A stretch of DNA of 64,000 bases, taken from positions 29,841,960-29,905,959 of the forward strand of contig NC_068979.1 in the NCBI RefSeq assembly GCF_016808095.1, read 5' to 3'. Below are positions 35,253 to 47,852 of this stretch, piece after piece (position 1 is the stretch's first letter; every line of letters begins with the position of its first letter). Below the pieces are notes generated by a model that made no database searches, was not told the DNA's origin, and worked only from the letters and a program-made list of their open reading frames with translations. A program made the translations under genes and the position numbers. The stretch is from Vigna angularis. Its lineage: Eukaryota > Streptophyta > Magnoliopsida > Fabales > Fabaceae.

Positions 35253-35929
35253 TAGAACTGTCAAAATGGGTAACCCGGCCCGACCTACCACGGGTTGGTC
35301 ACTTAGTGAGCCAACTCAACCCGGCTCATTTATTAGCAAGCTGAAAAAATTTGAACCCGACCCGACCCACCACGATGGGTTGGTGGGTTAAACGGGTTGG
35401 CTAACTGACTCACTTAATTATAAGTTTTTTTTAAATAAGAAATTATATATTTTTAAATTCAAATCTAAATAAATTTCACTCTAAAATGATGTTAAACTCC
35501 AAAGACAATTCAAAATAAAATAAAAATATCATACAATCCAAGCATAATCCAAAAACAAGCACAAAAGACGAACAAATAAGTTTTTAATATTGATAATTTT
35601 TGTATCACTTGTCCATCTATAATCTTAGAGTCTTAAATAGATAAATCTATAATATTTTTCTCTCTTAGAAAATCTTTTTTTTATCCCATCTACAATATAA
35701 TAAAAAAATATTAACTAATAGTAATTAAACATAAAATAATAAATAATTAAATTAAATTAGGCACCAACCCGGCTCACCATGGATTCAACCCGGGTGAGTC
35801 GGGTTCTAAGTGAGTCGGGTTGAAAACTTACCTGCATTAAAAAAATTACATTTTTTTGCAACCCAACCCAGCTCAAACCCGTGGTGGGCCGGATTGGTTT
35901 ACAAGTTGCAACCCATTTTGACGGCACTA
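35253..35929. mobile_element. hAT-type non-autonomous transposon
   Basis: The ends, TAGAACTGTCAAAATGGGT and ACCCATTTTGACGGCACTA, form a 19-bp terminal inverted repeat with three mismatches. A perfect 8-bp direct repeat, CTCTATAT, flanks it (35245-35252 and 35930-35937), the hAT target duplication size. Subterminal zones are rich in AACCCGRCCCGAC and GGGTTGG motifs, and the centre is AT-rich with no transposase. Length 677 bp. Confidence 0.92.
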
Positions 35930-35937
35930 CTCTATAT

Positions 35938-38501
35938 ATGCACTACCCTTGCTTCAAGCTCAAGGAACTTCTAAAAACGCCTATAAACCACAGAAATATG
36001 ATCATAACAAGTCCTTAGAACCTCTTATCAACGAAAGGTTAGAAAAGAAACTCACATGACACATGTGAAGAACTCCTACGCATGACCTTAACTAAGAATG
36101 AAAGGAAAAAGAAACATAAACTTACTTGCTCTACAAGAAAAACTGATAGGATGAATATGGAGAATATAATATTGTGATCTCTTAGACGTTTCTTGATCCT
36201 CAAACAAATGATCTAGAAGTTAGAATTTGTAAAAAGAAAAAGAAAAGTCAAAAAAAAAATTCTAGAAAAATGGTGAATGTTTTAGATAATGAGACGTGTT
36301 TATAAATTTCTATTTATATTATCAAATTATTTATCATTAAAATATTCAATCTCATTATCTTAAAACATCAATAAACTCTAATAGTATATTTTTTAAATTC
36401 TTACACTATTTGAGTACGATATTATAGTCAATTTTAAAACATTGTTTTGAACCGTGTTGGCCTATTATCCAATCATATAGTAAATAATATATTATATTAT
36501 AATCTGATAAATTTTTAGAGCATAATCAATACGATTTAAAAAAAACAATTAGAATTGAAATATTAAATCAATAAAAAATTTAGCACGTGAAAATGACGAT
36601 AAACAACTCTAGATACCACTGCATTATGCAATTTGAAAAAATGACACAATCAACTATGGTTTTTCTCATTAGTTAATTTTTTATTTAGATATTTAATGTG
36701 ATTTTTATTTATTTATGTTACATTATCATGCGTCGTAATCTTTTTGATCGGATTCTTATATGATTTAACTATTGTTTAGAGTCTCCAATATATTTGTAAT
36801 AAATGTTGTCACTTGGATAAGTTTGAAATAATTTTATACATAAATTAAGATTGCCATTTCTTTCAAGATTTACCAACGCCTATAAAATAAGTGCCAAATC
36901 TATTGCTATTTTTTGTTGCTATTAAAAAGTATAGAAAAGGAGGAAGGAGTCAAATAATGATAAATTACGTTATTCTAATATTCAAAGTCTATAAGCCACT
37001 TTAATAAGTCAGGAATCAACTGCTATTTAAAGCAAAGAAAAATGTGTAGGTTTGCTCAGATTTCAAGACTAATAATTCTATTATAATAATTCTTTAATTG
37101 TTTTTATATTTACATTAATTGTTATATGGTTATTAATATACTGTTGTCTCTGTTTTTATTTTAATTTTCTTATTAAAATTATAGATGTGTGTATTTAATC
37201 AATTATATATATATATATATAATATAGTTTTTCTCATTTAATAATGACATGTGATTCATTTAGTTATATAAATACTTGATGCATTAGTTCAATATATATG
37301 ATACTAAATACTTGTTACATCCTTGAAGAAGGAAATTATTTTCAAAATCTAGTGTTTATAAAAAGAGTTTATTTTTTCAGAATTAAAAACTGAATATGAG
37401 TAAAATTACAGGAATTTAGATAATATATCTTAACAAAGATAAAAGTATACAGTGTAGCCTAAAAATTTGTATTTGATTTGACTTAGATATATGCAAAATA
37501 AATGAAGGTTGGCTAAAAAGTAGATGAAAGTTCTTTCCATCAAACACAAAATTGGAATGGACTGCCAATATTCTTCAGTATTAATGCTTCTAGGAATGTG
37601 TACCATGTTAGGAACAGATTAAAAAAAATAATAAGATCATAGTTGAGGACTTTTTTTTGAAGAAATGCAAAGGCGTTTCTTTCCATGGAAGAAATTATAG
37701 CATTGAATTGAAAGAAGCAGGATATGGGCCATTGTCTCGTATAATCAAAACAGAATATTATTGACTAAATTAAAATAAGAAGAAAAAAACACAAAACCAG
37801 AAGTGGGAGGCATAGAATTTTAGTTCGTTTGACAAAGACAAAGTGGTGTGTAACTTGACCAAATGGTTTGTTAGTTGCCAACAAATCCTCTAAATTTTTA
37901 TGACCAAATAAAAAGAATGGAGGTTAGGTGCATCACCATACTAATAAAAAAAATCATTTTTTCATTTTTATTTATTTAATTTTATTTTTATTATAGTATA
38001 ATTTATTGAAAAATTGAACTTTGAATTTTTTTAATGATAGGTTTTTGGAGAAAAGATGATTAAAAAGACATAATACTAATGGAATTCAAACTAGAATTAT
38101 ATAAAAATAAAAAATAATGATGGGTTTTTGTATAAAAAAATTATTAAAAAGCCATAATACTAATTAAATTCGAACTATTATAAAATAAAATACACTATCT
38201 TCAATATAAAATCCTTAAAATAATAGATTTATGATTTTCTTTTATAAAATATTCAAACTTTTTTATTTTCATTCAATATAAAATATATACTTACATCTAA
38301 ATTTTTTATGCATAATAAATTATCTAAAAAATAATATTATTTTCAATTCAAAACCTAAAAATAATAAATTTATATGTTTTTGTTTTGTAATGTATTCAAC
38401 TTTCTTTATCTCTGATGGGACATAAACTCAAATTTAAATAAGGTTCATCATCTATTCATCTATTTGATTTTTGAAAGATTGGTTCTTGTTGAAAGAGGTA
38501 G
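35938..38501. other. Intergenic, AT-rich; diverged short tandem repeats
   Basis: No gene recognised. Near 38040-38190 a segment of about 84 bases containing AAAGMCATAATACTAAT is repeated with divergence. A second related pair (CAATWYAAAAYCYTAAAATAATA) lies at 38210-38420. Confidence 0.45.
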
Positions 38502-39781
38502 TGTAACATCCCAAAAGTACAGTGTAAAACCATATACGAGAATCATCACATATTAATAATACTACAGATCAGTTCTACACAGAACAAGATACGATTATGG
38601 CTGAACGACCTTACATAAAAATAGAGGATTTAAAAACGTACGCTAGCTACTACTAGACCGAACGATATACAAAATAACCCATACCGAACGGTCTTACAAA
38701 ATATAAAGCTAACAACAGACCGAACGTCCCTAAGGTCCGGTCTTCATTTCCGCCGCATCTTCCAATACTTCTTCCAGCAGCTCTTCTACTTCTACTCATA
38801 TCCACACGGATGATCATTGCAACAGGACAACGACAGGACGCACAACACACAGACAAAAATGATAAACAAAGTAAGCTTATGTAATTTAATTTCTTCAATA
38901 ACAACGTACAACATTCATAACTAAATCAACAACACCCAATTTATCATTCATACATCAAGGCATGCAAATATGACCACTTGACTATAACTGTCCGGACTGT
39001 ATGAGTCTTGTGTAGCTACGACGTTTATGCACCCGGGTGATGTAGTAACTGGATACCCTCAACAGTTGCCACCCGAGGTTGATCCATTTCGTCCAAGTTA
39101 ACCTTAGGTACTAGGACCTCCTGCCATTCCCACACATGACTTACTCCTCTCTACTTGAGAATGAGTAATCATGGAATATCAGGATGAACGCCTGCTAAGC
39201 TTTGCCCACATTCATACTTTACCAATCAATAACCAATTTCTGAGATATTCTTCCCTGGAATACTCGTTCATAATCAAACTAGTTCATTCACATCACATTT
39301 CAAATTTTCTCATACCTCATCCTTAATACATTCAACTGAAATACGATCACATACTCTCATCATAGTGTAAGTACGACTGGCATAACATTTCTTAGAAATT
39401 AACATAACTGAGCGCTACTTATCCACTTCAATAAATAGACCCCTTTGAGTTCAAACCGGACGCCACGCAGCCTAGGCCGAGTACTAAGACTCTAGGCCGA
39501 CACCTTTTACAGACCAACACTGTTTGACACACAATACTAATACTGATGAGAAACTATGAGTAACGAACGCTATCGAGTTTGAATGAAGACTCCTATTCTA
39601 AAAACAATAATAATATATTATAGAAAACAAGACCCAGCGCTTGGTTTAAGACTGAGCCCTGTAGAAACCGAACACTATCGAACGAGCGCTGGTCCAAGAC
39701 CAAGTGCTTATCAGGAACGAGCGCTACTAAGACTGAAGGCTTGGTCCAAAACTGATCACTAATAAACTCACATAAAACGAA

Positions 39782-39875
<94 letters not shown>

Positions 39876-40852
39876 CACACACAATTGAGCCACCACTTAT
39901 TCTGAATGAAAAAGAACGATAATGTCTACGACCTTAAGTAGTATATAACACATTAACTAAATTGTTTAGGAAGTCTAAAGAAGAACTACACTTAGGTTGA
40001 ACACTAATTCATACATATCTAATATTATAACACGGTCGTTATTACCGAAATTCCTTATATAAGAAAAACCTAATATAGACGGACGCTCGACCAGATTACC
40101 ACCTTTACTTAGATTACTACAGTTGACGATCAATCCATATCTCAACTCAATTCACCACATGCATCATTCCTCCATCCACACGTCCAAACAAGCAGTACAC
40201 ACATATCTCATACTCATCAAATAATCAAACAACGTATCATGCAAACATACCAACGTTCAAACAAGAATTTAATCAAATTATATAAGCTCCTCTTACCTCT
40301 ATACGTAACCGAACACTCAACGAGGCAGAATGTAGCTGCCCATTACCAAAGACCTAACATTTGACAATCCCATTTTAGGAGTACTGGACCAAACAGAGAA
40401 ACCAGGACACTCAGAATTATACTATCCCCTCAGGCGACCAGAAATAGAGAGTTGCATGTGAGATTAAACGAACGTACTAAAGAGAAGGAAACTCACCAGC
40501 TCAGAATTACAAACTGATCGGTTCAAACAGAAGCTCTTGACGCCGGGAGTGTTCATACGGTGCCAGAAAGGTGATCTGAAGAAGAAAAGGTAAGGTTTTC
40601 TTAGAGAGAAGGAGGAGATTTTAGAGAGAAGGAGGAGAAAAATGTTTTCAACAGTTTGGAGAAGAAGAAAGACATGCAGAGAAGTGACACAACATTTGAA
40701 ATTTGGCCTTAAATACTATCGTCACCCCCAAAACGAACGACCACTCTCCTACAGTCACCTGTTTTCCACTAACTGAGACGCTCACTCTCTTCTTGACACA
40801 TGGATCCCACTACTTGGGTTTTTTTTTTGTGTTTTAATGGGGTCTGATAGCA
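38502..40852 (-). mobile_element. LTR-like unit A, TTCGGTC-motif family (probable solo LTR)
   Basis: Spans TGTAACATCCC at the left to TGATAGCA at the right. Read on the minus strand it aligns along its length with 55910-58317, including the blocks GGAATGGCAGGAGGT, TACTACATCACCCGGGTGCA, GTCGTAGCTACACA and GAACCGATCAG followed by a splice donor. Both ends have TG/CA form. Flanking pentamers (GGTAG and CTAAA) do not match, so the insertion scar is lost or the unit was rearranged. It contains an (AT)n tract at 39785-39872. No protein domain is found inside. The solo-LTR status rests on comparison with unit B. Confidence 0.65.
39785..39872. repeat. (AT)n microsatellite inside LTR unit A
   Basis: About 88 bases of AT repeats with one GT interruption; absent from unit B, so it expanded after the two copies separated. 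Confidence 0.9.
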
Positions 40853-42666
40853 CTAAAATTGCATGTGATTAAGTGAACATGATTTTCTCTCACTTTCAGA
40901 AAAGTTACAAGACGAAAGTTGATTGAAACCAAAGAACATAAGATACCTTATCTAAGCTTTAGATGAAAGATTAAAGAAAATTCCTTCACGTGAAGACCTG
41001 CTCTTGTTCATGCTTACAAGGCATTTGTGTCACTCCTTCACCACCTCCCTCCTCATGAAGGCATTGTAAAGGATAGAATCTTTAGAATGAACAACATTTT
41101 ATTTTCTCAATACTTTATATTATCAAATAACTTATTTAAATAAGTTTCATATCTTTAACATATGATCCATTTTTATTTTGAATATCTAATATATTTTTTA
41201 AATTGGATATTAGATAAATTAAAAACTTTTATATAAGTCATTTTAGCTACTTGTATATGTTAATTAAGTAAAACATGTATCACATATTCTAAAGTCTAAA
41301 AGAATGATACCCGTTAACTAATTTCTATTTCCGTTATATGATGAAAAAAGGTATATGTTGTTTGATAAAAACCAAGTAGAGAGACTAAAATAAAAATTTA
41401 AAAATATTTCAGGATAAGTTAAAGGAAACAATAGAAAAAAATATAAATAAATCCTTTTTTTGATACTTAAACTAAAATTTTATAATTATAACTAAAAGCT
41501 CAATTTGAAAAAATAATTTATTGGTACTCAAATCAATAACGAGTAATACTTAGGGACCTGTAACTTATTTAAGGGTAACTTTTATTTGCAAATTCCATTA
41601 CATACAATAGTTAACTGTGTGAAATATTCACTTAGTTTTTAGAATAAATTACTCAAACTAATTATTTGTGTGTTGAGGATTAATATGTGCATATAAAAAT
41701 ATTTTACAAGAAGACATCATTTGATATTTCTTTAAAAATAGATTTTAGATTTATATTAAACTATATATTATATATTTTATTTAGTGACAAAATTATAACT
41801 ATGATATAAAAATATTGATTTAAAAATATTAGACTATTTAATAAAATATATAATTTTATATGTGTATATAAATGATATTGTTTTTAAGAGTTAATTAAAG
41901 TGTTGTAGTAGGGTTAAATCTCCCTTATACCTAATGTTAATCCATTTAAGAAGAAACTTTCGAACTAAAACTTTTTTTTTTTCGCGCTTGAGAGAACTTC
42001 TTAAAAGGAAATATTTTTCAAGAATGGGTTAGGATTGACCCATAAATAATGGATCAAGCTCAAAAACTCTAACTTGAACAAACTTATATATAGTCCATGA
42101 CATTTCTTAGTATACCTTGTCCATTTTTCAAATAAAAAAACATTTATTAATCTTTGCAAAGTCTTTGTTTAATTTGTATTTGCATGTGATATTTCTTTTA
42201 AACCACATCAAATACTTACGTCTAATCATGCAATAATATGTAAACTTTGTAAATTGCACGATAAATATTATTTTATTATAATCAAAATCATAGTGTGTTA
42301 AACTTGTGTTTACTTTTGTTAATCTTCTTTTATACCTTAACATTTTTTTGTATTATGAAAAATAATATGAGTTTTGTGATAGAAAGAAACACATGCATGT
42401 AGTTACTTATTTTTTAGCAGAACTAAAGTTTATCATATTGATTAGATAATAGGTTCATTTTAATCTTTTAAAGAAAACAAAGTTTATCTTGAAAATACAT
42501 ATTCATTTATTTTAGTTGCTTTAAACATGTATTAAAGTAAGCTGAAATATGGTGAGTTAGACAAGTTGTAGTTGTACACTTACAACTATTCTTGTGACTG
42601 TGAATTGACTTTACATTCATTGAAATGTCTATAATTAAACTTTTCTATATTTCATATGATGAGACA

Positions 42667-42669
<3 letters not shown>

Positions 42670-42761
<92 letters not shown>
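42670..42761. repeat. (AT)n microsatellite
   Basis: About 92 bases of uninterrupted AT dinucleotides. Confidence 0.95.
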
Positions 42762-42763
<2 letters not shown>

Positions 42764-42870
42764 CAAGAATTTGATATCATGTTGATTAAATTTAAAGAGT
42801 TTGACATTGTATATCTATCTATATATGACATCATTTTGTGCACAAGGTCAAAACAAAGGATGCAAAAAAA

Positions 42871-43085
42871 AGTGGTGTGTTAATAAGTTTACAAGAGCAA
42901 TTAAGTCTAACCCATCTTATTTTGAACATGTTGATATCATGCAATGATAAGATGATGGTTCATTTACTTAAAAATAAAGGAGTGTGTTAATAGATTTAAA
43001 ATATCAATTAAGTCTAACTCATCTTATTTTCAACATGTTGATGCCATGCATTCTTAGCATGATAGTTCATTTACTTGAAAATCTA
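42871..43085. repeat. Two-copy tandem duplication, period about 109 bp
   Basis: The two copies share AGTGTGTTAATARRTTTA, CAATTAAGTCTAAC, CATCTTATTTTSAACATGTT and GTTCATTTACTTRAAAAT in the same order. Divergence is moderate. Confidence 0.8.
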
Positions 43086-43572
43086 ATAACAAAAATAAAA
43101 TGAATAACACTTCGGTAAGAATTCGGTATGAAAATCTTTCATTTGTGTAGATGGATCACTTTTATCTTGAGATTAATGGATATATATATATATATATATA
43201 TTTTAAATGTTGTTGATGTATCACAATTTGACTTCATTTAGGACATTTCTTCCTAAACTTCTATAGTTTCTTCCTATATCTTTATAGAATTTAAAATTCT
43301 CATTTTAAACATTATTTGAAATGTAAAAATTATATTTTCGATTATATAATCAAAATGTAAAGTAAAATTATATTTTGAACTATATAATTTATAATGTATT
43401 TATTTTATTTTATTTTAAATTGTATAATTCAAAATATATACTTTATTTTATATTTTAAATTATATAGCTCAAAATATAAAATAGAAAATATATTTGTATA
43501 ATTTATAATACAAAATTTGTATTCCAACTCGGAAAATCCAGAATGTATTTTTTAAGGATATAACGTGATGGC

Positions 43573-43790
43573 TCAAATCCTTCCTCCGCCTCCTCACAAT
43601 GTTCCTCAGCCTCTCCACCTCCTTCGCCGCCAAATCCCACTCCTGCAATGCCGCCTCCCTTGTCGTCGCAGTCTCGGAACCCTCGCCTGCGATGAGCGCC
43701 CTCTCGTTCTTCCTCGCGCCCTTCCCCCTGACCCCCTCTTTTGCTTCGCCGCCGCCATCCCCGCCGTGGACGGTGATGTTCCTTCTAATG
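43573..43790 (-). pseudogene. Captured augmin subunit 5 (AUG5) fragment
   Basis: On the minus strand the frame reads IRRNITVHGGDGGGEAKE, then ARKNERALIAGEGSETATTR, then [20 protein letters not shown], then IVRRRRKDL. This is the conserved region about 70-140 residues into plant AUG5 (IRRNITVHGG ... AGEGS ... [32 protein letters not shown]). Similarity stops abruptly at KDL on one side and before IRRN on the other. Augmin nucleates branching microtubules; this piece alone cannot. It is GC-rich in AT-rich surroundings, which fits capture by a transposon. Confidence 0.78.
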
Positions 43791-43980
43791 TGTCTTCGGT
43801 AGAGCTGTTGGAAGAAGATGGGAGCATCCATGGAGGTGGAGGAACGAATGTTGGTGGTGGTGGAGAAAGAAAAAGCGGTGCCAACGGAGGTGGAGAAAGA
43901 AAAAGGGAGAGAGGGCTGCGGTGGTAGTGGGGAAGAAGGTAAGGGGTGTCTTTTTAATTTGTCTATGGAGGTGCAGGAAG
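43791..43980. other. GC-rich segment beside the AUG5 fragment, source unknown
   Basis: Rich in GGTGGTGG and GGAGGTGGAG triplets; encodes Gly- or Pro-rich frames depending on strand. Probably part of the same captured or transposon-internal sequence. Not recognised. Confidence 0.4.
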
Positions 43981-44184
43981 AAATATCCTGATTATGAACA
44001 TGGCTTTCCCATTTGTTTGGGCTGGATAAAGTGTAAAATAGGGTCACCACCCCACTTTCCTTCCTCTACCACCACATTTTTTTTAAATTCAAAAACTATC
44101 TTTTATATTTTAAAATATTCTACATTTTCATTTTTTTTCTTCGATGTCAATATTTGTTGAAAACAAAATTCTTCAATGGAAAGA

Positions 44185-44828
44185 TTTTTTTTTAATTTTT
44201 TGTTTTTTAATTTATTGTATTTTAAATTAATATATAAATATTATTTAATTTTTTTAAATTATTACTTAATTATTTAAAAATTAATTTTATTTTATTTAAT
44301 AAAATAATTATTATTAATTTAATTTATATATTATTATTTAAATAATAATTAAGATATTTTTTATAAATATATTAAAATGAATGTGCCACGGATGTGCAAT
44401 GGACATGGCGATATCGGTTGAATTTTTTTTTTAGTTTTTAGTTTTTTAATTTTTTATATTTTAAATTAATATATAAATATTATTTAATTATTTATAAATT
44501 ATTTTTTTTTATTTAATAAAATAATTATTATTAATTTTAATTTATGTATTATTATTTAAATAATAATTAAAATTTTTGTTATAAATCTATTAAACGGATG
44601 TATCATGTGATGACATCCGTTGAATTATTTTTTTTTAGTTTCTAGTTTTTCAAAATAAAAAAATAAATATTATTTAATTTTTTTAAAATTATTATTTAAT
44701 TATTTATAAATTAATTTTATTTTATTTAATAAAATAATTATTATTAATTTAATTTAGATATTATTATTTAAATAATAAATAAAATATTTTGTAAAAATCT
44801 ATTAAATGGACCACATTCGTTGAAGCAA
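44185..44828. repeat. Three tandem copies of a unit of about 215 bp
   Basis: Three consecutive units can be phased on the shared AAAATAATTATTATTAATTT anchor at 44301, 44518 and 44731, giving periods of 217 and 213. Each unit carries a T/A-rich body and ends near a degenerate palindrome of the form ACGGATGT...ACATCCGTTGAA. Tandem subterminal arrays of this kind occur in some plant DNA transposons, and the adjacent AUG5 fragment supports that reading. No element ends were identified. Confidence 0.8.
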
Positions 44829-45949
44829 TAAACTAAAATATAAAATATGTAAACGGATCTCAACATTCGTTAAAGGTGAAATGATGTTGACATCCATTTT
44901 ATAAAAGGACAAATTAGATATGTGATTGTGCAGAGAGCGATTGGTTGCTGTGGAGAAAGCAACTCTCGATAATACGCACCTCATTTTTATTAATGTTATT
45001 TCATAGAAAATTTGAAAACAATATTTGAATAAATTTTAACATTTTTAAGGATATTTTTAAATTATAAAATAATTAAAATAATAATTATAGTTAAATTAAA
45101 GTACAAGTGGTTAAAAAATCACTTTTCTCATTCTCGAGATGAAAATGCTACATTCCCAATTTATATTCTTGATAATTAGTTTCTATTCTTCTAACACAAA
45201 CGCATTCTAACATTTGATTTTTTTTTTCTAAGTTTAATTTTTCCTCTTTTCCAAACCTCTAACGTATTAAAAAGAGCACACTATATATAGGCTACTATTG
45301 ACCTAAGCTAACAACTATAATGGAATAATAGAAAGTCTTAATTAACTTAGGGAAGACCGTGTAATATTAGCTTAGAAAAATACTTTATTTATGAGATTTT
45401 CTAGTAAAATAAAGCAACAATGCATTCTCAATGTTTTCAAAATAGAAAAAAAAAACATTATACTCTTTTTTTATAGATCATATTAATATAAACAATGTTA
45501 TGAAAAGTACTAAAAAATTTGTTAGAAAGTTTTATGTTTGTTTGGAGGAAAATTCTTTATAAGATTTAAAAGAGAGAGAGAAAAAAGTAGAAAATAAAAT
45601 TAGTTTCCCATTAAAACTAAATTTAAATAATACAGCAATAAAAAACTAAATTTTGGAAAAATTAATGGGAAATAACTTTTATATGTTAAACTATATTTAA
45701 CTCGTGAAAAAAATTAATTTTACTTCTCCTTATTTCTTTCTCTATAAAAGAAAATATCTATAAATAAATAGACTCATTATTTAAGAGAAATCTCACAGTT
45801 TTATCATTCTTATTCATTTTGAAAACATCCTCATTAATTTTATGATTCAAGCCACTGTCCAATAATTTTTAAATAAATTTTTTTATCAAGTTATTTATCT
45901 AAATAAAAATTTATATGCATTTTCAAAATATATACATATATATATATAT

Positions 45950-45990
<41 letters not shown>

Positions 45991-47852
45991 TTCATTTATT
46001 TGTCCAATACCATTTGCTTCGACATGAAGTTTCGACAACTTTAATATACTGCCTGTACTACGAACCAAAGAAAGAGGATGCACATTCTGCATTTCTGCTA
46101 ACTTATCCATCTACTTTTATTTGTCTTCTAGTGCCTATTTCTTTTTTATTTGCATACATTATTGTTCCAATTTTTAAATATTCTTTGTTGCTGCTGTTAC
46201 TGACACCATTCTGTCACTTTTATCATTATCTTGCTCAATAATGGGTGCTCCCTTCTATATATGTATAACTCTGACTCATAAAGTAACTCCTGCCAATTGT
46301 AGAAATACAAAACTATACTAAGAGGAAAACTATGATTGGTCTAAGTTCCAGCCAATTGGAAATGGATCTAATAATATTATTAATAACAAATTTAAGATTG
46401 AAATATTATTGTATGTGGAAATAAATTTTTCTAGTTATTGATCAAAAGAGTTATTATTATCATGTACTTAATAGTATCATATTTAATAATATCATTTAGA
46501 AATTGAAGTTAAAAATAGTTTAAATATATATTTATATTTTAATATTTTAAGAGATGATAAAACTTCAAATTTTAAAACAAATAATTAAAAATTAATTTTT
46601 TAGTTTCTGATGTTAAAAGCTAAACTAAAATCTTTTTTAAAACATTAATATATTTTTATTATCAAATTTAAAAAATTAATAAATATAAAATTTTAATTTA
46701 ATTAAAAATAATGTTTTATATATTAAATAACGTTTTATATTAATATTTAAATTAAAATGTATCAAACGATACGTTATGAATCATAATTTGACACATAAAA
46801 ACATTATAATTAAAATTTTGAAATTTTAATTTTACATTAAAATTTTGAAATTAAAATTATATTTAACTCTTGTTTTAAATACAATAATTAATGCTAAAAA
46901 CATTAAGTCAACAAATTTGAAACTATAAAATAAAAAATAAAGCTCTTAACCAGTTATGATGATAAAATTATAAAGTAACTTACAATCCAATAACAATAAA
47001 ATGATTTTATGAATTAAATGATTATTTATTATTAGATAATGATACTTTGACAATATTTTAATACTGTACGATTGATTTTTGTGTTTATAATTATTATTAT
47101 TATTATTGATGGTAAAATAATTTTGAATCAATTATATAATAAGACATAAATAATATTAAAATATTGGTAAAAAAAATGGTGTTAAATATCATTTTTTTTT
47201 TCTCCCAACCAAAGAGGTTGCAAACTTAGTTGAACTAGAAAAATGGTAAAAATGTTCCTTAATTTCTCAGTCTGTGGTTGACACGTTTCACTGATTTAGT
47301 GACAAACAAATGGAAACTGATCAGATCATCATTGGAGTTGCTGAAAGCACAAAATAGAAAATCCATAGGAAAAAAAAGAAAAATTAAGAAATTAGAAACC
47401 TGCTAGCCTCATGCATCTCAGATTCTCAGTTTTTTGGATAAAATCAAAAAGATAAACTTTGGTGAAAGAAGGCACACAAAAAGAGAAGAGAAGAGAGGGA
47501 GAGAAAAAAAGAAAAGCAGAGAGGTTTCACGTTCAGGTTCAGTTTCACTTTCACGAGCCTATCACCGACCCTCTGCTCCTGCAACTTCCTACTTAAACCA
47601 CTGCCAACTCTGAAAGAAACAATAAAATATCCCCATTTAGTTTGGTTGGTGAAAGTTGAAACATTTTCACGGGCTCAAGTAGCAGCTTTGCCTTGTTTTA
47701 TTTTTGTCAGCCACTACCCTGGTTTTGTTTTTCAAAGATCTGATCTGGGTTTTGATGTTTCAATGTGAGAGCTAAGATTTTGCTGTTGGGGTGTTGTTGT
47801 TTTGGTGCATAGTGATAGAAAAAGTAAAGGTGGGATTTGTAAAGGGGTGGAG
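44829..47852. other. Intergenic and SnRK2 upstream region
   Basis: AT-rich; no gene recognised until the purine-rich leader of the SnRK2 gene (about 47455-47530, AGAGAAGAGAAGAGAGGGAG). The compound AT/AC tract at 45931-45987 is listed separately. Confidence 0.5.
45931..45987. repeat. (AT)n microsatellite with ACAT interruptions
   Basis: AT tract interrupted by TACATATATACATA units. The adjoining open frame (Ile-Tyr rich, then hydrophobic) has no family features. Confidence 0.9.

Larger units (their letters stand above)
40853..43560. other. Intergenic, AT-rich, no gene seen
   Basis: No recognisable gene. Contains an (AT)n tract (42670-42761) and a two-copy tandem duplication (42871-43085), listed separately. 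Confidence 0.5.
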
